DNA of 64,000 nt from the NCBI RefSeq assembly GCF_003350405.1, contig NZ_QQAW01000011.1, forward strand, positions 1 to 64,000. Direction: 5' to 3'. This stretch comes from Gluconacetobacter liquefaciens (lineage in GTDB: Bacteria; Pseudomonadota; Alphaproteobacteria; Acetobacterales; Acetobacteraceae). The position numbers and the translations under genes were made by a program. Shown piece after piece: positions 34,938 through 43,943 of the stretch; the first letter of the stretch is position 1; every line of letters begins with the position of its first letter. The notes beneath the pieces were generated by a model, which was not told the DNA's origin, did not search any database, and worked only from the letters and a program-made list of their open reading frames with translations.

Positions 34938-36137
34938 TCAGAACGGAGCCTTCATTTCAGGACGATGACGGACGAAGGTCCAGACCCCGGCCTTCCAGCC
35001 GCCGAGGACGGGGCGCAGTTCGCGTACCGCCGTGGCCGTGTCGGGGGCGTCGATCAGCACGATGTCGGCGGGGGCGCCCTCGGCGATCGTGGCCGGCACG
35101 CCCAGCGAGGATGCGGGGGAGGTGGTGAGCATGTCCCAGATCAGGGACAGATCGGTATCGGACGACGCGCCGGTGATGTTGGCGAAGAGATTGCCCATGC
35201 GCAGGAGGTTGGCGTCGCCGAAGGGGGTGAAGGGGTTGACGATGTTGTTGGTGGCCAGCGCGCAGCGGCCGCCCATGCGGGCGTAGCGCATCAGCGGGGC
35301 CATGCTGCCGCGCATGAGGAACAGGTCGGTGGCCGGCAGGGCCGTCAGCACGATGTCGGCGGCCAGCAATCCTTCCAGGATCGCCGTCTGCTCGTCTTCG
35401 GGCAGGACGGAGAGTTTGGTGGCGTGGCCGATGGCCACCCGGCCCTGATAGCCGGTCTCGATGACGTGGCGGATGAGGAAGGGCAGGGCGCTGGCTGTGG
35501 GGTCGAGGTCGAAATCGATGTGGAAATCGGCGTTGCAGTCGTGCCTTGCCGCGAGGGCGAGGATGCGGCGGATCTGTTCTTCCGGGTCCGGGTCGGTGTA
35601 GGGGCAGCCGCCGACGCTGTTGGCGCCGAGGTGCAGGGCTTCGTCCAGCAGGGTCTCGCCGCCCGGATGCTGGGTCAGCCCGTCCTGCGCGAAGGCGCAC
35701 AGGCGCAGGTCGATGGCGTGGCGGGCTTCCGCCGCCAGGGCCAGCAGGGCTTCCAGGCTGCGCAGGCCGGCGGCGTGATCGACCTCGACGAAGCTCTGCA
35801 TGACCGTGGTGCCGTGGGTGACGGCGTCGCGCAGGACGAGGGCGGCGCGGTCATGCACGTCCTGCACCGTGAAAGCGGCCTTGAGCTCGGTGATTTTGCG
35901 GATGGCGGTGGCGAGCGTGGCGCCGTCGGTGCCGCAGCGATGCAGGGTGGCGGCCTTGTCGAGATGGATGTGGCTTTCCACGAAACCGGGGAACGCCAGG
36001 CTGCCGCCTCCGTCGAATTCGACGGGGGCGGTGGATGGGATGTGAGGGTGAAGCGCGGCGATCCGCCCGGCGGAGACGCCGATATCGAGCAGTGCCGGGC
36101 GGGAGGCGAGGCGGACGTTCCGGATAATGAGGTCCAT
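34938..36137 (-). CDS. Cytosine-deaminase-like amidohydrolase
   Basis: A 399-residue amidohydrolase-superfamily protein. GFVESHIHLDKAATLHR gives the H-x-H metal site (His56, His58); HIDFDLDP around His206 and GHATKLSVLP around His238 give further ligands. Compared with E. coli CodA from memory, the catalytic Glu after the third ligand is Phe209 here, and the metal-binding/catalytic Asp (D-D-V-F-D-P in CodA) is Asn297-Asn298 (TNNIVNPFTPFGDAN). So it belongs to a side branch and may not be a plain cytosine deaminase. It lies between a TonB receptor and a LysR/NCS1 pair, implying uptake of a cyclic amide such as a pyrimidine, hydantoin or triazine. Confidence 0.8.
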   Translation of the reverse strand: MDLIIRNVRLASRPALLDIGVSAGRIAALHPHIPSTAPVEFDGGGSLAFPGFVESHIHLDKAATLHRCGTDGATLATAIRKITELKAAFTVQDVHDRAALVLRDAVTHGTTVMQSFVEVDHAAGLRSLEALLALAAEARHAIDLRLCAFAQDGLTQHPGGETLLDEALHLGANSVGGCPYTDPDPEEQIRRILALAARHDCNADFHIDFDLDPTASALPFLIRHVIETGYQGRVAIGHATKLSVLPEDEQTAILEGLLAADIVLTALPATDLFLMRGSMAPLMRYARMGGRCALATNNIVNPFTPFGDANLLRMGNLFANITGASSDTDLSLIWDMLTTSPASSLGVPATIAEGAPADIVLIDAPDTATAVRELRPVLGGWKAGVWTFVRHRPEMKAPF

Positions 36138-36194
36138 AGGGTGTGAGAGCCTGTCTGGTTTTTATGTTTCTTGTTGCGACCGGACCGATCGGGG

Positions 36195-38549
36195 TCAGAA
36201 TTCGGTGGAAAGCTGGGCGGCGACGGTGAAGCCCGCGCCGATGATGTAGGTCGGCGAACCGGCGGCGCTGATGATGGTGCCGTTGACGCCGCGTGTGGCC
36301 TGGGCGTTGGGCAGCACCGAGCCGAGGCCGGCCAGGTAGTGGGTATCCCACAGATTGACGAAGTTGAGCTGGAATTTCGGGTGCTTGATGTAGCGGTAGG
36401 ACGGGAGGTAGACGCCGATCGTCATGTCGCCGTGGGTCTGGGCGGGCATCTTCTCGTCGTTCATGAAGGTTGAATATTGCGACGAGAGATATTTGAAGCC
36501 GAAATTGCCGAAGAACAGCGAGTCGTCATAGGACAGGCCGAAGGATGCCTGGAAGCGGGGGCTCTGCACCGCCGTCTTGCCCCTGGTGGGCAGGTAGTCG
36601 TTGCCGACCCTGAAATCGTTGTCGATCGAGGTGTGCAGATATTCGAACGAGGCGTACGGGCTGAAATGCATGAAGGGCACGGTGCCCAGTTCGATATCGA
36701 CGCCGCGTGAGGTCTGGCCGCCCTCGTTGATCGTGGTGGAGACGGGCAGGTTGCCGATATAGGTCTGGGTGGCGATCTGGCGGTTGGTGAAATTGTAGTT
36801 GAAGAAAGTGACGCTGCCGAGGATCTGGCGGCCCTGATAGCGGTAGCCGACTTCCTCGGCGATGGAATATTCGTCTTTCTGCTGGCCGGCGCCCAGGGAG
36901 GTGACCTGCCCGGTGGCGGGGCTGGTGCTGCCGAAGAAGCTGGTGCCCAGCGGGGCGCGGAAGCCGGTGGTGACGTTGAAAAACACCTGGTGTTCGTGAT
37001 TGATGTCGTAGCGGACCATCAGGCGCGGCAGCGGCTGGAAGCTGTTGTCGTGGATGCGGTAATCGGTGCCGGGGATGTGGTTGGTGCCGACGCGGTTGAC
37101 CATGACGGTCTTGATGCCGCCGGTGATCTGCAGACGGTCATGCAGCAGGCTGAGGCGGTCGTTGAGGAAGATGCCGTTGACCTGCGTCATGAGGTTGTAG
37201 TCGCCCGAGCGCAGCGGGCGGCCGTTGGCCATCATGACCGTGGGGTCGGTGCCGCGGGGGCCCTGCGGTGCGCCGCTGGCGGTGACGGGGGTATAGTCGA
37301 TCCAGTTGGAGAAATCGTCGTATTCGTACCAGCTTCCGAGCGTGAGGGTGTTCTTGCCCTGCGTCCAGTTGAGCTTGTCGACGAAGCCGGTGCGATAGGG
37401 GGAATTGAGGTAACGCTGGACGGCGGGGGCCTGGCCGCCGCTGGCGCCGGGGAGGGCGGAGCCGGGGGCCTCGAACTGGTTGCCCCAGTAATAGCCGCCC
37501 GTGGGCAGGGTGGTGCCGCTGAGGCCGCCGCCGGAGCCGTGGAAGAAATAGGGCTCGACATCGGCCGTGATGTGTTTGGTCAGGCGGAAGGTGGAGGGGA
37601 GGCCGATATTGAAATCTTCCCACGGATTCTGGTACATGCGCCAGTAGGCCGCATTGGCGGCGGGGGAGCCGCCCTGGATGTAGGTGGGGCTGTAATAGTT
37701 GGAGCGGCCGTTGGCGTTCCACTGCGCGAGCGTGGGCTCGTAGTAGTTGGAAATCGTCTGGTGGGCCCAGGTGAAGACGGCCGCCACGCGGTTGCCCTGG
37801 CCCCATTCCTTGAGGAATTTCGCGTCGATATGCAGGCGGCGGTCGGTACCGGGGCCGGTGAAGTGCTGGTCGTAGAAATTGGAGAAGGACACCCAGCCGC
37901 GGATGCCGGTATGGCCGATATCGCCGGTATTGATGCGGATGAACTGCTTCTTGGAATCCCACGTGCCGAACATGGCCGATGCGTAGCCGCCGAATGTGTG
38001 GGACGGGTCGATGGTCCTGAAGCTGACCTGGCCGCCGAGATCGACATAGCTGGGGGTGTCGATGGGCGATGAGCCCTGGGTGATCGACGCGCTTTGCAGG
38101 TTTTCGGAATCGATGAGCTGCGAGGGGTAGATGGTGCCGTTATTGGGGTCGTTCTGCGGCGTGCCATCGACCATGAAGCCGATTTCCTGCTGGTTGAGGC
38201 CGCGCAGGGTCATGGTGACCTGGTTGCTCATGCCGAAGGCGTCGGAGGTCGCGACGTTGGCGCCGGGCATGTTCTGCACCAGGTTCAGGGCGCCGGCGCT
38301 GGCGACCTGCTTGGTGATGTATGCGCGGTCGACCGTGCTGACCGAGGCTTCGGCACGGGTGCGCACCATCTGGCCCGACCCGGATGCCTGGCGCAGGGTG
38401 CGGACGACCGATATGGATTCGGGGTCGGAACGGGTGGCGGCCGGGTGGGGGGCTGGATGCGTCTTCGGCCGGGTTGCGGCTGTGGCGGAAAACGGGACGA
38501 TCGAGACTGCGCATAGAAGCAGAGAAACTCTGAAGGAAATCGGCTTCAT
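36195..38549 (-). CDS. TonB-dependent receptor (amidohydrolase operon)
   Basis: A 784-residue receptor with a signal peptide (VSLLLCAVSIVPFSATAA), a plug from about residue 70 (ITKQVASAGALNLVQNMPGA, VTMTLRGLNQQEIGFMVDGT) and a barrel ending FTVAAQLSTEF with a final Phe. It shows no haem or siderophore-specific feature I recognise. It is first in the minus-strand operon followed by amidohydrolase, LysR and NCS1 permease, so it probably imports a nucleobase-like or cyclic-amide compound. The first gene position may allow strong expression. Confidence 0.88.
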   Translation of the reverse strand: MKPISFRVSLLLCAVSIVPFSATAATRPKTHPAPHPAATRSDPESISVVRTLRQASGSGQMVRTRAEASVSTVDRAYITKQVASAGALNLVQNMPGANVATSDAFGMSNQVTMTLRGLNQQEIGFMVDGTPQNDPNNGTIYPSQLIDSENLQSASITQGSSPIDTPSYVDLGGQVSFRTIDPSHTFGGYASAMFGTWDSKKQFIRINTGDIGHTGIRGWVSFSNFYDQHFTGPGTDRRLHIDAKFLKEWGQGNRVAAVFTWAHQTISNYYEPTLAQWNANGRSNYYSPTYIQGGSPAANAAYWRMYQNPWEDFNIGLPSTFRLTKHITADVEPYFFHGSGGGLSGTTLPTGGYYWGNQFEAPGSALPGASGGQAPAVQRYLNSPYRTGFVDKLNWTQGKNTLTLGSWYEYDDFSNWIDYTPVTASGAPQGPRGTDPTVMMANGRPLRSGDYNLMTQVNGIFLNDRLSLLHDRLQITGGIKTVMVNRVGTNHIPGTDYRIHDNSFQPLPRLMVRYDINHEHQVFFNVTTGFRAPLGTSFFGSTSPATGQVTSLGAGQQKDEYSIAEEVGYRYQGRQILGSVTFFNYNFTNRQIATQTYIGNLPVSTTINEGGQTSRGVDIELGTVPFMHFSPYASFEYLHTSIDNDFRVGNDYLPTRGKTAVQSPRFQASFGLSYDDSLFFGNFGFKYLSSQYSTFMNDEKMPAQTHGDMTIGVYLPSYRYIKHPKFQLNFVNLWDTHYLAGLGSVLPNAQATRGVNGTIISAAGSPTYIIGAGFTVAAQLSTEF

Positions 38550-38672
38550 CCGTTTTTTCGTTCCTGTTTCGTATCATGTTGGGCATCGCGAAGCGGCCCG
38601 TTTCCAGGCGCCGTGGCGCGGCGGGAGGAGCGCGGGACGGGCACCTCGGGGCGCCCGATCCAGCGTTGATTG

Positions 38673-38687
38673 ATTTCGATATGAAAT
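38673..38687. promoter_or_regulatory. LysR-box-like palindrome upstream of the TonB receptor
   Basis: ATTTC-GATAT-GAAAT lies 124 bases upstream of the TonB receptor start and has the T-N11-A form favoured by LysR proteins. The surrounding gap 38550-38912 (363 bases) holds no other gene I can support; it also carries the leader of the phage small terminase gene. Confidence 0.4.
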
Positions 38688-38912
38688 TAGATGGCACCTA
38701 CTTATCGCGATGTCAAACTGATTCGGGCGGATAATGTTCTCGGGAGAGAACGAAGGCGGGGGAGGGGGTGGTGCCCTGGAGGCGTGGCGGGATTTTTGGC
38801 TTATGGCGTAAAAAACGAACCAAACCATCCGCTTCGGCTGGAGGCGACAATAAGGATATCCGGGCCCCCGGATCGGGCGATATGGTCGGCGCCGTGGGAC
38901 GTGGAGGGGGTG

Positions 38913-39434
38913 ATGGCGGCGGACGCGGAGGAGAAGCTGGCGCGGGGGTTGACCGTGCGGCAGGCGCGGTTCGTCGCGGAGTATCTCGTCGACCTGAATA
39001 CGACGCAGGCGGCGATGCGGGCCGGGTATGGGGCGGGGTATGCGCGCCGGCATGCGTGGAAGCTGCTGCGGTCGGCGCGGGTGCGCGAGGCGATCGGGCA
39101 GGCGGAACTGGCGTTGCAGGATCGGACGAAGTTCAGCCAGGACCGGGTGATTGCGGAACTGACGCGGCTGGCATTCTACGATGTGGGCACGATTGCCGCG
39201 CATCCGCTGAAGGGGCCGGAGGATATCGCGACGTTGCCGGTGGAGGTGCGGGCGGCGGTGACGGGTTGGTCGTGGGACAAGGCGGGCAATTTCACGGTGC
39301 GGCTTGCGGCGCGCACGCCCAGCCTGGACCTGCTGGCAAGGCATTTCGGCCTGCTGAAGGATGTGAAGCAGCATCTGGGCCGCGACGGCAAGCCCGCCGA
39401 CCCGCCGGGCCTGTACACGGTCATCGTCCGCTGA
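38913..39434 (+). CDS. Phage terminase small subunit
   Basis: A 173-residue protein. LTVRQARFVAEYLVDLNTTQ, then AAMRAGYGAGYARRHAWKLL and SARVREAIGQAE, matches the terminase small-subunit family (Terminase_2), where an N-terminal HTH binds the packaging site. ATG 38913 is used because GGAGG lies five bases upstream; the frame is open further upstream without a domain. It is the first gene of the late phage operon. Confidence 0.85.
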   Translation: MAADAEEKLARGLTVRQARFVAEYLVDLNTTQAAMRAGYGAGYARRHAWKLLRSARVREAIGQAELALQDRTKFSQDRVIAELTRLAFYDVGTIAAHPLKGPEDIATLPVEVRAAVTGWSWDKAGNFTVRLAARTPSLDLLARHFGLLKDVKQHLGRDGKPADPPGLYTVIVR

Positions 39435-39442
39435 ATGGGGGT

Positions 39443-39486
39443 GAAGGGGGCGACTGCCCCCTTCCGGGTGCAGGGCGGAGCCCTGC
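39443..39486. repeat. Two adjacent perfect hairpins
   Basis: Hairpin one: GAAGGGGGC (39443-39451) and GCCCCCTTC (39456-39464), loop GACT. Hairpin two: GCAGGGC (39470-39476) and GCCCTGC (39480-39486), loop GGA. They lie just after the small terminase stop codon. Similar double hairpins are, as I recall, dispersed intergenic repeats in acetic acid bacteria; no T-run follows. Confidence 0.5.
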
Positions 39487-39509
39487 GAACAGATCGGGAG
39501 AGACTATTC

Positions 39510-39743
39510 ATGCGACAGCACAAAGAACTGGCCGAGGGCGAGATGATTCCCGGCGAGGCGCAGGATTTCGGTGTCGGAAAGCTGACCGGCGTGCCGAGGC
39601 GCGGGGCATGCGGGAAGGCGGATGGCGGTATCCTGAAGGACCATGAGCGCGCGGCCGCGCCCGCGCCGCGTCCGCGTGGCGGGCGGATGGGGGTGGCCCC
39701 GTTGCCCGACCACGGGCCGCATCGCGTGGGCAAGGGGCGCTGA
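39510..39743 (+). CDS. Hypothetical phage protein between terminase genes
   Basis: A 77-residue protein starting MRQHKELAEGEMIPGEAQDF; GGGAGAG precedes the ATG by eight bases. The C-terminal half is Arg/Pro/Gly/Ala-rich and probably disordered. I recognise no family. Its place between small and large terminase suggests a packaging accessory. Confidence 0.5.
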   Translation: MRQHKELAEGEMIPGEAQDFGVGKLTGVPRRGACGKADGGILKDHERAAAPAPRPRGGRMGVAPLPDHGPHRVGKGR

Positions 39744-39755
39744 GGGCGCCGGGGT

Positions 39756-41228
39756 TTGGTGCTGGGGTATAATCGGGAGTCGGTGCCGACGATCCGGCGC
39801 TTTATGGAATCGGATGCCTTCATCAGGGGATTGATGGGGCCGTTCGGGTCCGGGAAAAGCTCGGGCTGCGTGTGGGAAATCGTGCTGCGGGGGTTGCGGC
39901 AGGCGCCGGGGGCGGATGGGGTGCGGCGGTCGCGGTGGGCGGTGATCCGCAATTCCTACCGGCAGCTTGAGGATACCACGATCCGCACCGTGCATCAGTG
40001 GTTTCCGCCGATGCGCTTCGGGCGCTGGAAGCCGACCGAGCATTCCTATGTGATCAACCGCATGGTGGCGGAAGGGGACGAGAAGCCTGCCGAGATCGAA
40101 TTGCTGTTCCGGGCGCTGGATCGGCCGGACCAGGTGGGGAACCTGCTGTCGCTGGAACTGACCGGGGCGTGGGTGAACGAGGCGCGGGAAGTGCCGTGGG
40201 CGATCATCGAGGCGGTGCAGGGACGGGTGGGGCGGTACCCGGCGCGGCGGGATGGCGGGGCGACGTGGTCTGGCGTGATCATGGATACCAATCCGCCGGA
40301 TGCGGAATCGGACTGGTATCGGTTTTTCGAGGAAAAGGACCATGGGGAGGCGGTGGCGGCGCTGGCGCAGGTGATCCCGGGGATGAATGTGGAGCGCTTT
40401 GCGCGGATCTTTCGCCAGCCCGGTGGGCGGGGGGCTGCGGCGGAGAATCTGGACAATCTACCGCCCGGTTATTACCAGCGGCTGGCGGTCGGGAAAAGCG
40501 ACGAGTGGAACAAGGTTTATATCGACGGAGATTACGGGTTCGTCATGGAAGGGCGGCCGGTCTTTGGCGAGTATAACGATGGGTTCCATTGCCGGGACTG
40601 CCGGACGGTGCCGGCGCTGCCGGTTTATCGGGGGTGGGATTTCGGGCTGACGCCGGCCTGCGTGTTTACGCAGATGCTGCCCTCCGGCCAGTGGATCGTG
40701 GTGGACGAGCTGGTGTCGGACGCCATGGGGATCGAGCGGTTTGCCGAGATCGTGGCGCGGCATTCGGCGCAGCATTTTCCCGAGACGTCTTTTGTGGATA
40801 TCGGCGATCCGGCGGGGATGCAGAAGGCGCAGACCGACGAGCGGACCTGTTTTGAAATTCTGCATGCGCGGGGGATTGCGATCGAGCCGGGGATGCAGAC
40901 GCTGGCGATCCGCCTGGAGAGCGTGCGGCGGCCGTTGCGCACCCTGCTGGACGGGGCGGCGCCGGGTTTTGTGCTGCATCCGCGCTGCACGACCGTACGG
41001 CGGGCGCTGATGGGCGGATACCAGTATCGGCGCATGCAGGTGAGTGGCGAACGCTATACCGACCGGCCGGAGAAGAACCGGTGGTCGCATGTGATGGACG
41101 CGCTGCAATACGTGGCGACGCGGCTGTTCGGCAGCGAACTGCGCGGGGCCGGTGGGGCGGAAGCGGACGGGATGTGGCGGGAGTTGCCCGATGACGGGCG
41201 GACGCGATCGAGCATTACGGGGTACTGA
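39756..41228 (+). CDS. Phage terminase large subunit
   Basis: About 490 residues with both terminase activities. ATPase: Walker A MGPFGSGKSSG near residue 30 and an acidic strand around LLSLELTGAWVNEAREV. Nuclease: YRGWDFGLTPACVFTQ near residue 293 and VDIGDPAGMQ near residue 350, the Asp residues of the RNase H-like fold. SDEWNKVYIDGDYGF before the nuclease is typical. It cuts and pumps DNA into the head. The start is uncertain (TTG 39756 or GTG 39759, no ATG nearby). Confidence 0.9.
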   Translation: MVLGYNRESVPTIRRFMESDAFIRGLMGPFGSGKSSGCVWEIVLRGLRQAPGADGVRRSRWAVIRNSYRQLEDTTIRTVHQWFPPMRFGRWKPTEHSYVINRMVAEGDEKPAEIELLFRALDRPDQVGNLLSLELTGAWVNEAREVPWAIIEAVQGRVGRYPARRDGGATWSGVIMDTNPPDAESDWYRFFEEKDHGEAVAALAQVIPGMNVERFARIFRQPGGRGAAAENLDNLPPGYYQRLAVGKSDEWNKVYIDGDYGFVMEGRPVFGEYNDGFHCRDCRTVPALPVYRGWDFGLTPACVFTQMLPSGQWIVVDELVSDAMGIERFAEIVARHSAQHFPETSFVDIGDPAGMQKAQTDERTCFEILHARGIAIEPGMQTLAIRLESVRRPLRTLLDGAAPGFVLHPRCTTVRRALMGGYQYRRMQVSGERYTDRPEKNRWSHVMDALQYVATRLFGSELRGAGGAEADGMWRELPDDGRTRSSITGY

Positions 41229-41229
41229 G

Positions 41230-41499
41230 ATGGCTGGACTGTTGTTGCCCGCGCATATGGGCGCGCATCTGGACGCGCCTGGGGGGCTGGGGCGGCGTAC
41301 CTGCCGCCAGTGCCGCCATCATGGCGTGGAGGGGGGCGATGTGGTGTGCCGGCGCTATCCGCCGCAGGTGACGGTGGTGCTGGTGCCGCAGGGGGCGCCG
41401 CGCGTGGGGCAACTGGCGCCGCAGCCCTTCGCCACCTTTCCGCCGGTGGTGCCCGAGCATGTGTGCGGCGAGTTCGCGCCCGGTGGGGAGGGGCGCTGA
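41230..41499 (+). CDS. Small cysteine-containing phage protein
   Basis: An 89-residue protein starting MAGLLLPAHMGAHLDAPGGL at ATG 41230, adjoining the terminase stop. It has RRTCRQCRHHG and VVCRR plus a late VCGEF, so four cysteines could bind zinc (C-x2-C ... C ... C). Function unknown. It directly precedes portal by two bases. Confidence 0.55.
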   Translation: MAGLLLPAHMGAHLDAPGGLGRRTCRQCRHHGVEGGDVVCRRYPPQVTVVLVPQGAPRVGQLAPQPFATFPPVVPEHVCGEFAPGGEGR

Positions 41500-41501
41500 G
41501 C

Positions 41502-43424
41502 ATGGATGGGCAGGACCTGGACGGGCCGGATATGGACGGCGTGGGGCTGGATGGGCCGGATATGGATCTGGCCGAGCGGCTGCGGCGCTGGATCGAGATG
41601 CCGAACATCGCCGTGGAACTGGACGATGCGCGGCACGGGCAGGTGGCCGACCGGGTGGCGCGGGACTGGCGCGCCGACGAGGTCACGCGCGCCGAGTGGA
41701 AGGAGAATTGCCGCCGCTGGCTGGATCTGGCGCAGCAGGTGGCCGAGCCCAAGACCTATCCCTGGCCGGGGGCGTCCAACGTGATCTATCCGCTGCTGAC
41801 CGTGGCGGCGGTGCAGTTTGCCGCGCGGGCCTATCCGGGCATCGTGCGTGATCGGGACGTGGTGCGCGGTACCGTGCTGGGCGATGATTCCGGCGTGCCG
41901 ATGCCTGACCCTCTGCGGCCGGGGCAGGTGCTGGCGGGGCCAGACGGCGCCCCGCTGTGGCTGGTGCCGCCGGGGGCGAAGCGGGCGCGGGCGACGGCGA
42001 TCGGCCGGCATATGAGCTGGCAGTTGCTGGACGAAATGGCGGAGTGGGAGGAACAGACCGACAAGCTGCTGCTGAAGCTGGCCATTGTCGGCACCATGTT
42101 CCGCAAGACCTATTTCGACCCGGCGTTGCAGCGCAATGTCAGCGAGACGGTCGACCCGTTGATGCTGTGCATCGACTACCACGCCAAATCCTTTGCGACC
42201 GCGCCGCGGATTACCGAGGAGATCGACCTATACCCCTGGGAGATCGAGGAACGTATCCGGGCCGGGCTGTTTCTCGACCATGATTACGGTGGCAACCATG
42301 ATGCCGGCGAGGATAGCGACGCGCCGGTGACGTTTCTGGAACAGCATCGGCGGCTGGACCTGGATGGGGACGGGTATGCCGAGCCCTATATCGTGACCAT
42401 TGCCCGTGATTCCGGAAAACTGGCGCGGATTGCCGCCGGGTTCGACATGGATGGGGTGATGTTCGATGCGCAGGATCATCGTATCCGGCGGATCGAGGCG
42501 ATTTCGTATTATACAAAATTCTCCTTTATCCCGTCGCCAGATTCCGCAATCTACGATATCGGGTTCGGCACGCTGCTGCATCCGCTGAATGCTGCGGTGA
42601 ATACCAGCCTGAACCAGATGTTCGATGCCGCGCATCTGGCCAATGCCGGGGGTGGGTTCGTGGGTTCCGGCATGTCGCTGAATACCGGATCGGTGCGGTT
42701 TCAGGTGGGCGAGTACAAGGTGGTGAATACGCCGGGTGCCACGTTGCGCGAGAACCTGGTGCCCATGCAGTTTCCGGGGCCAAATCCGGTGCTGTTCCAG
42801 CTTCTGGGGTTTCTGGTCGATGCCGGGCGGGAGATTGCGTCCGTGAAGGATATCCTCTCCGGTGCCATGCCGGGGGGGAACGTGTCGGGCATGCTGGGGC
42901 TGGCGGTGATCCAGCAGGGGCTGAAAGTGTTCAGTGCCATCTTCAAGCGGATTCATCGCAGTCTGGGGGCGGAGTTTCGTAAGCTCTATCGACTGAACCG
43001 GCTGTATCTGCCCGATGAATCCGGCTTTCGGGATGGCAGCGCGTTCTTTCGTGTGACCCGTGCGGATTACGAGCAGGCGGGCGGGGTGGAGCCGGTGTCG
43101 GACCCCGAGATCGTTACCGACATGCAGCAGTTGGCGCGGGCGAATTTTCTGCTCGCGTTCAAGGATGATCCCTGGTGCGACGGGCATGAAATCCGTCGTC
43201 GTGCTTTCGAGGCCGCCGCGATCGGGTTGGTGGACAAGGTGCTGCGGCCCAGTCCCGCGCCAGATCCGGCCGCCATGGCGCGGGCAGCGGAACTGGATCT
43301 GCGGGCACGGCGGGAAGCGCAGGAGATGGAGATGCGCGCCGGGAGCGAGGCGGCGGAACAGGTCTCGACACTCGCGGAGGCGGCTTTGCGGTTGGCTCAG
43401 GCCCGGAAAGTGGATCGGGGGTGA
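41502..43424 (+). CDS. Phage portal protein
   Basis: A 640-residue portal of the long P22-like type. AEPKTYPWPGASNVIYPLLT, PDSAIYDIGFGTLLHPLNAA with the following Asn-rich helix, and GMLGLAVIQQGLKVFSAIFK are typical of this group. A 12-subunit portal ring would dock terminase and the tail adaptor. The first 20 residues are a tandem repeat of DGPDMDG-like units, acidic and probably disordered. The stop is followed at once by a strong hairpin (43431-43467). Confidence 0.82.
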   Translation: MDGQDLDGPDMDGVGLDGPDMDLAERLRRWIEMPNIAVELDDARHGQVADRVARDWRADEVTRAEWKENCRRWLDLAQQVAEPKTYPWPGASNVIYPLLTVAAVQFAARAYPGIVRDRDVVRGTVLGDDSGVPMPDPLRPGQVLAGPDGAPLWLVPPGAKRARATAIGRHMSWQLLDEMAEWEEQTDKLLLKLAIVGTMFRKTYFDPALQRNVSETVDPLMLCIDYHAKSFATAPRITEEIDLYPWEIEERIRAGLFLDHDYGGNHDAGEDSDAPVTFLEQHRRLDLDGDGYAEPYIVTIARDSGKLARIAAGFDMDGVMFDAQDHRIRRIEAISYYTKFSFIPSPDSAIYDIGFGTLLHPLNAAVNTSLNQMFDAAHLANAGGGFVGSGMSLNTGSVRFQVGEYKVVNTPGATLRENLVPMQFPGPNPVLFQLLGFLVDAGREIASVKDILSGAMPGGNVSGMLGLAVIQQGLKVFSAIFKRIHRSLGAEFRKLYRLNRLYLPDESGFRDGSAFFRVTRADYEQAGGVEPVSDPEIVTDMQQLARANFLLAFKDDPWCDGHEIRRRAFEAAAIGLVDKVLRPSPAPDPAAMARAAELDLRARREAQEMEMRAGSEAAEQVSTLAEAALRLAQARKVDRG

Positions 43425-43430
43425 GAAGGG

Positions 43431-43467
43431 CGTTCTTTTTTGAAAAAAAGAACCAAAAAACTTTTGA
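43431..43467. terminator. AT-rich hairpin after portal, arm of a distant inverted repeat
   Basis: TTCTTTTTT (43433-43441) and AAAAAAGAA (43444-43452) form a hairpin seven bases after the portal stop, followed by CCAAAAAACTTTTGA. The whole 37-base segment recurs as an inverted copy at 48121-48158. It probably acts as a transcription terminator or attenuator in the late operon. Confidence 0.6.
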
Positions 43468-43542
43468 TCTGTTTGGGTTCGGTTGGATTGGTGGGTTGGG
43501 TGTAAAGCTGTGTTCTGTTCTTATGATATAAAAATATAAGGT

Positions 43543-43632
43543 TATGGATTTTTAGGAATACTCCCTTGCCATCCAGATGCTATCGAGAAACGTCGAAAAG
43601 TCTTTTTGCTTCTTTTTCTTCAGAAAAAGAAG
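43543..43632 (+). repeat. 90-bp repeat with terminator-like end, copy 1
   Basis: A 90-base AT-rich segment that recurs as a direct copy at 46341-46431 with only a few changes. It ends in the palindrome CTTCTTTTTCTTCAGAAAAAGAAG, a hairpin. Its last 36 bases occur again inverted at 48037-48073. Each direct copy stands just upstream of a phage gene block (43659 and 46515). Confidence 0.8.
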
Positions 43633-43658
43633 AGAATCGGAAAAAAGGAAATCCCTCG

Positions 43659-43943
43659 ATGGAGCAGCGTCAGGCGATGTTGGAGGATCTGTCGGAGGAG
43701 GCGTTTCGGGCCTGGCGGCATCATCCGGTGACGCGGGCGGTGCGTCTGTTTCTGACGGATTATGGCGAGAGCATCGAGCAGCGGATGCTGGGCCAGTGGC
43801 GGGCGGGGACGATTACGCTGGCGCAGGAGCATGAGGCGCGGGGCCGGGTGGCGCTGGTGGCCGAGGTGGCGGAACTGCAATGGGCGGCGATGCGGGCGTT
43901 TTACGGCCAGGGGCCGGGAGAGAAGGAGGGTGGCGATGCGTGA
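43659..43943 (+). CDS. Hypothetical phage protein, helical
   Basis: A 94-residue protein starting MEQRQAMLEDLSEEAFRAWR; AAAGGAA lies nine bases upstream of the ATG. It is predicted largely helical (VTRAVRLFLTDYGESIEQRM, ARGRVALVAEVAELQWAAMR). It overlaps the following GroES-like gene by eight bases. I recognise no family. Confidence 0.55.
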   Translation: MEQRQAMLEDLSEEAFRAWRHHPVTRAVRLFLTDYGESIEQRMLGQWRAGTITLAQEHEARGRVALVAEVAELQWAAMRAFYGQGPGEKEGGDA

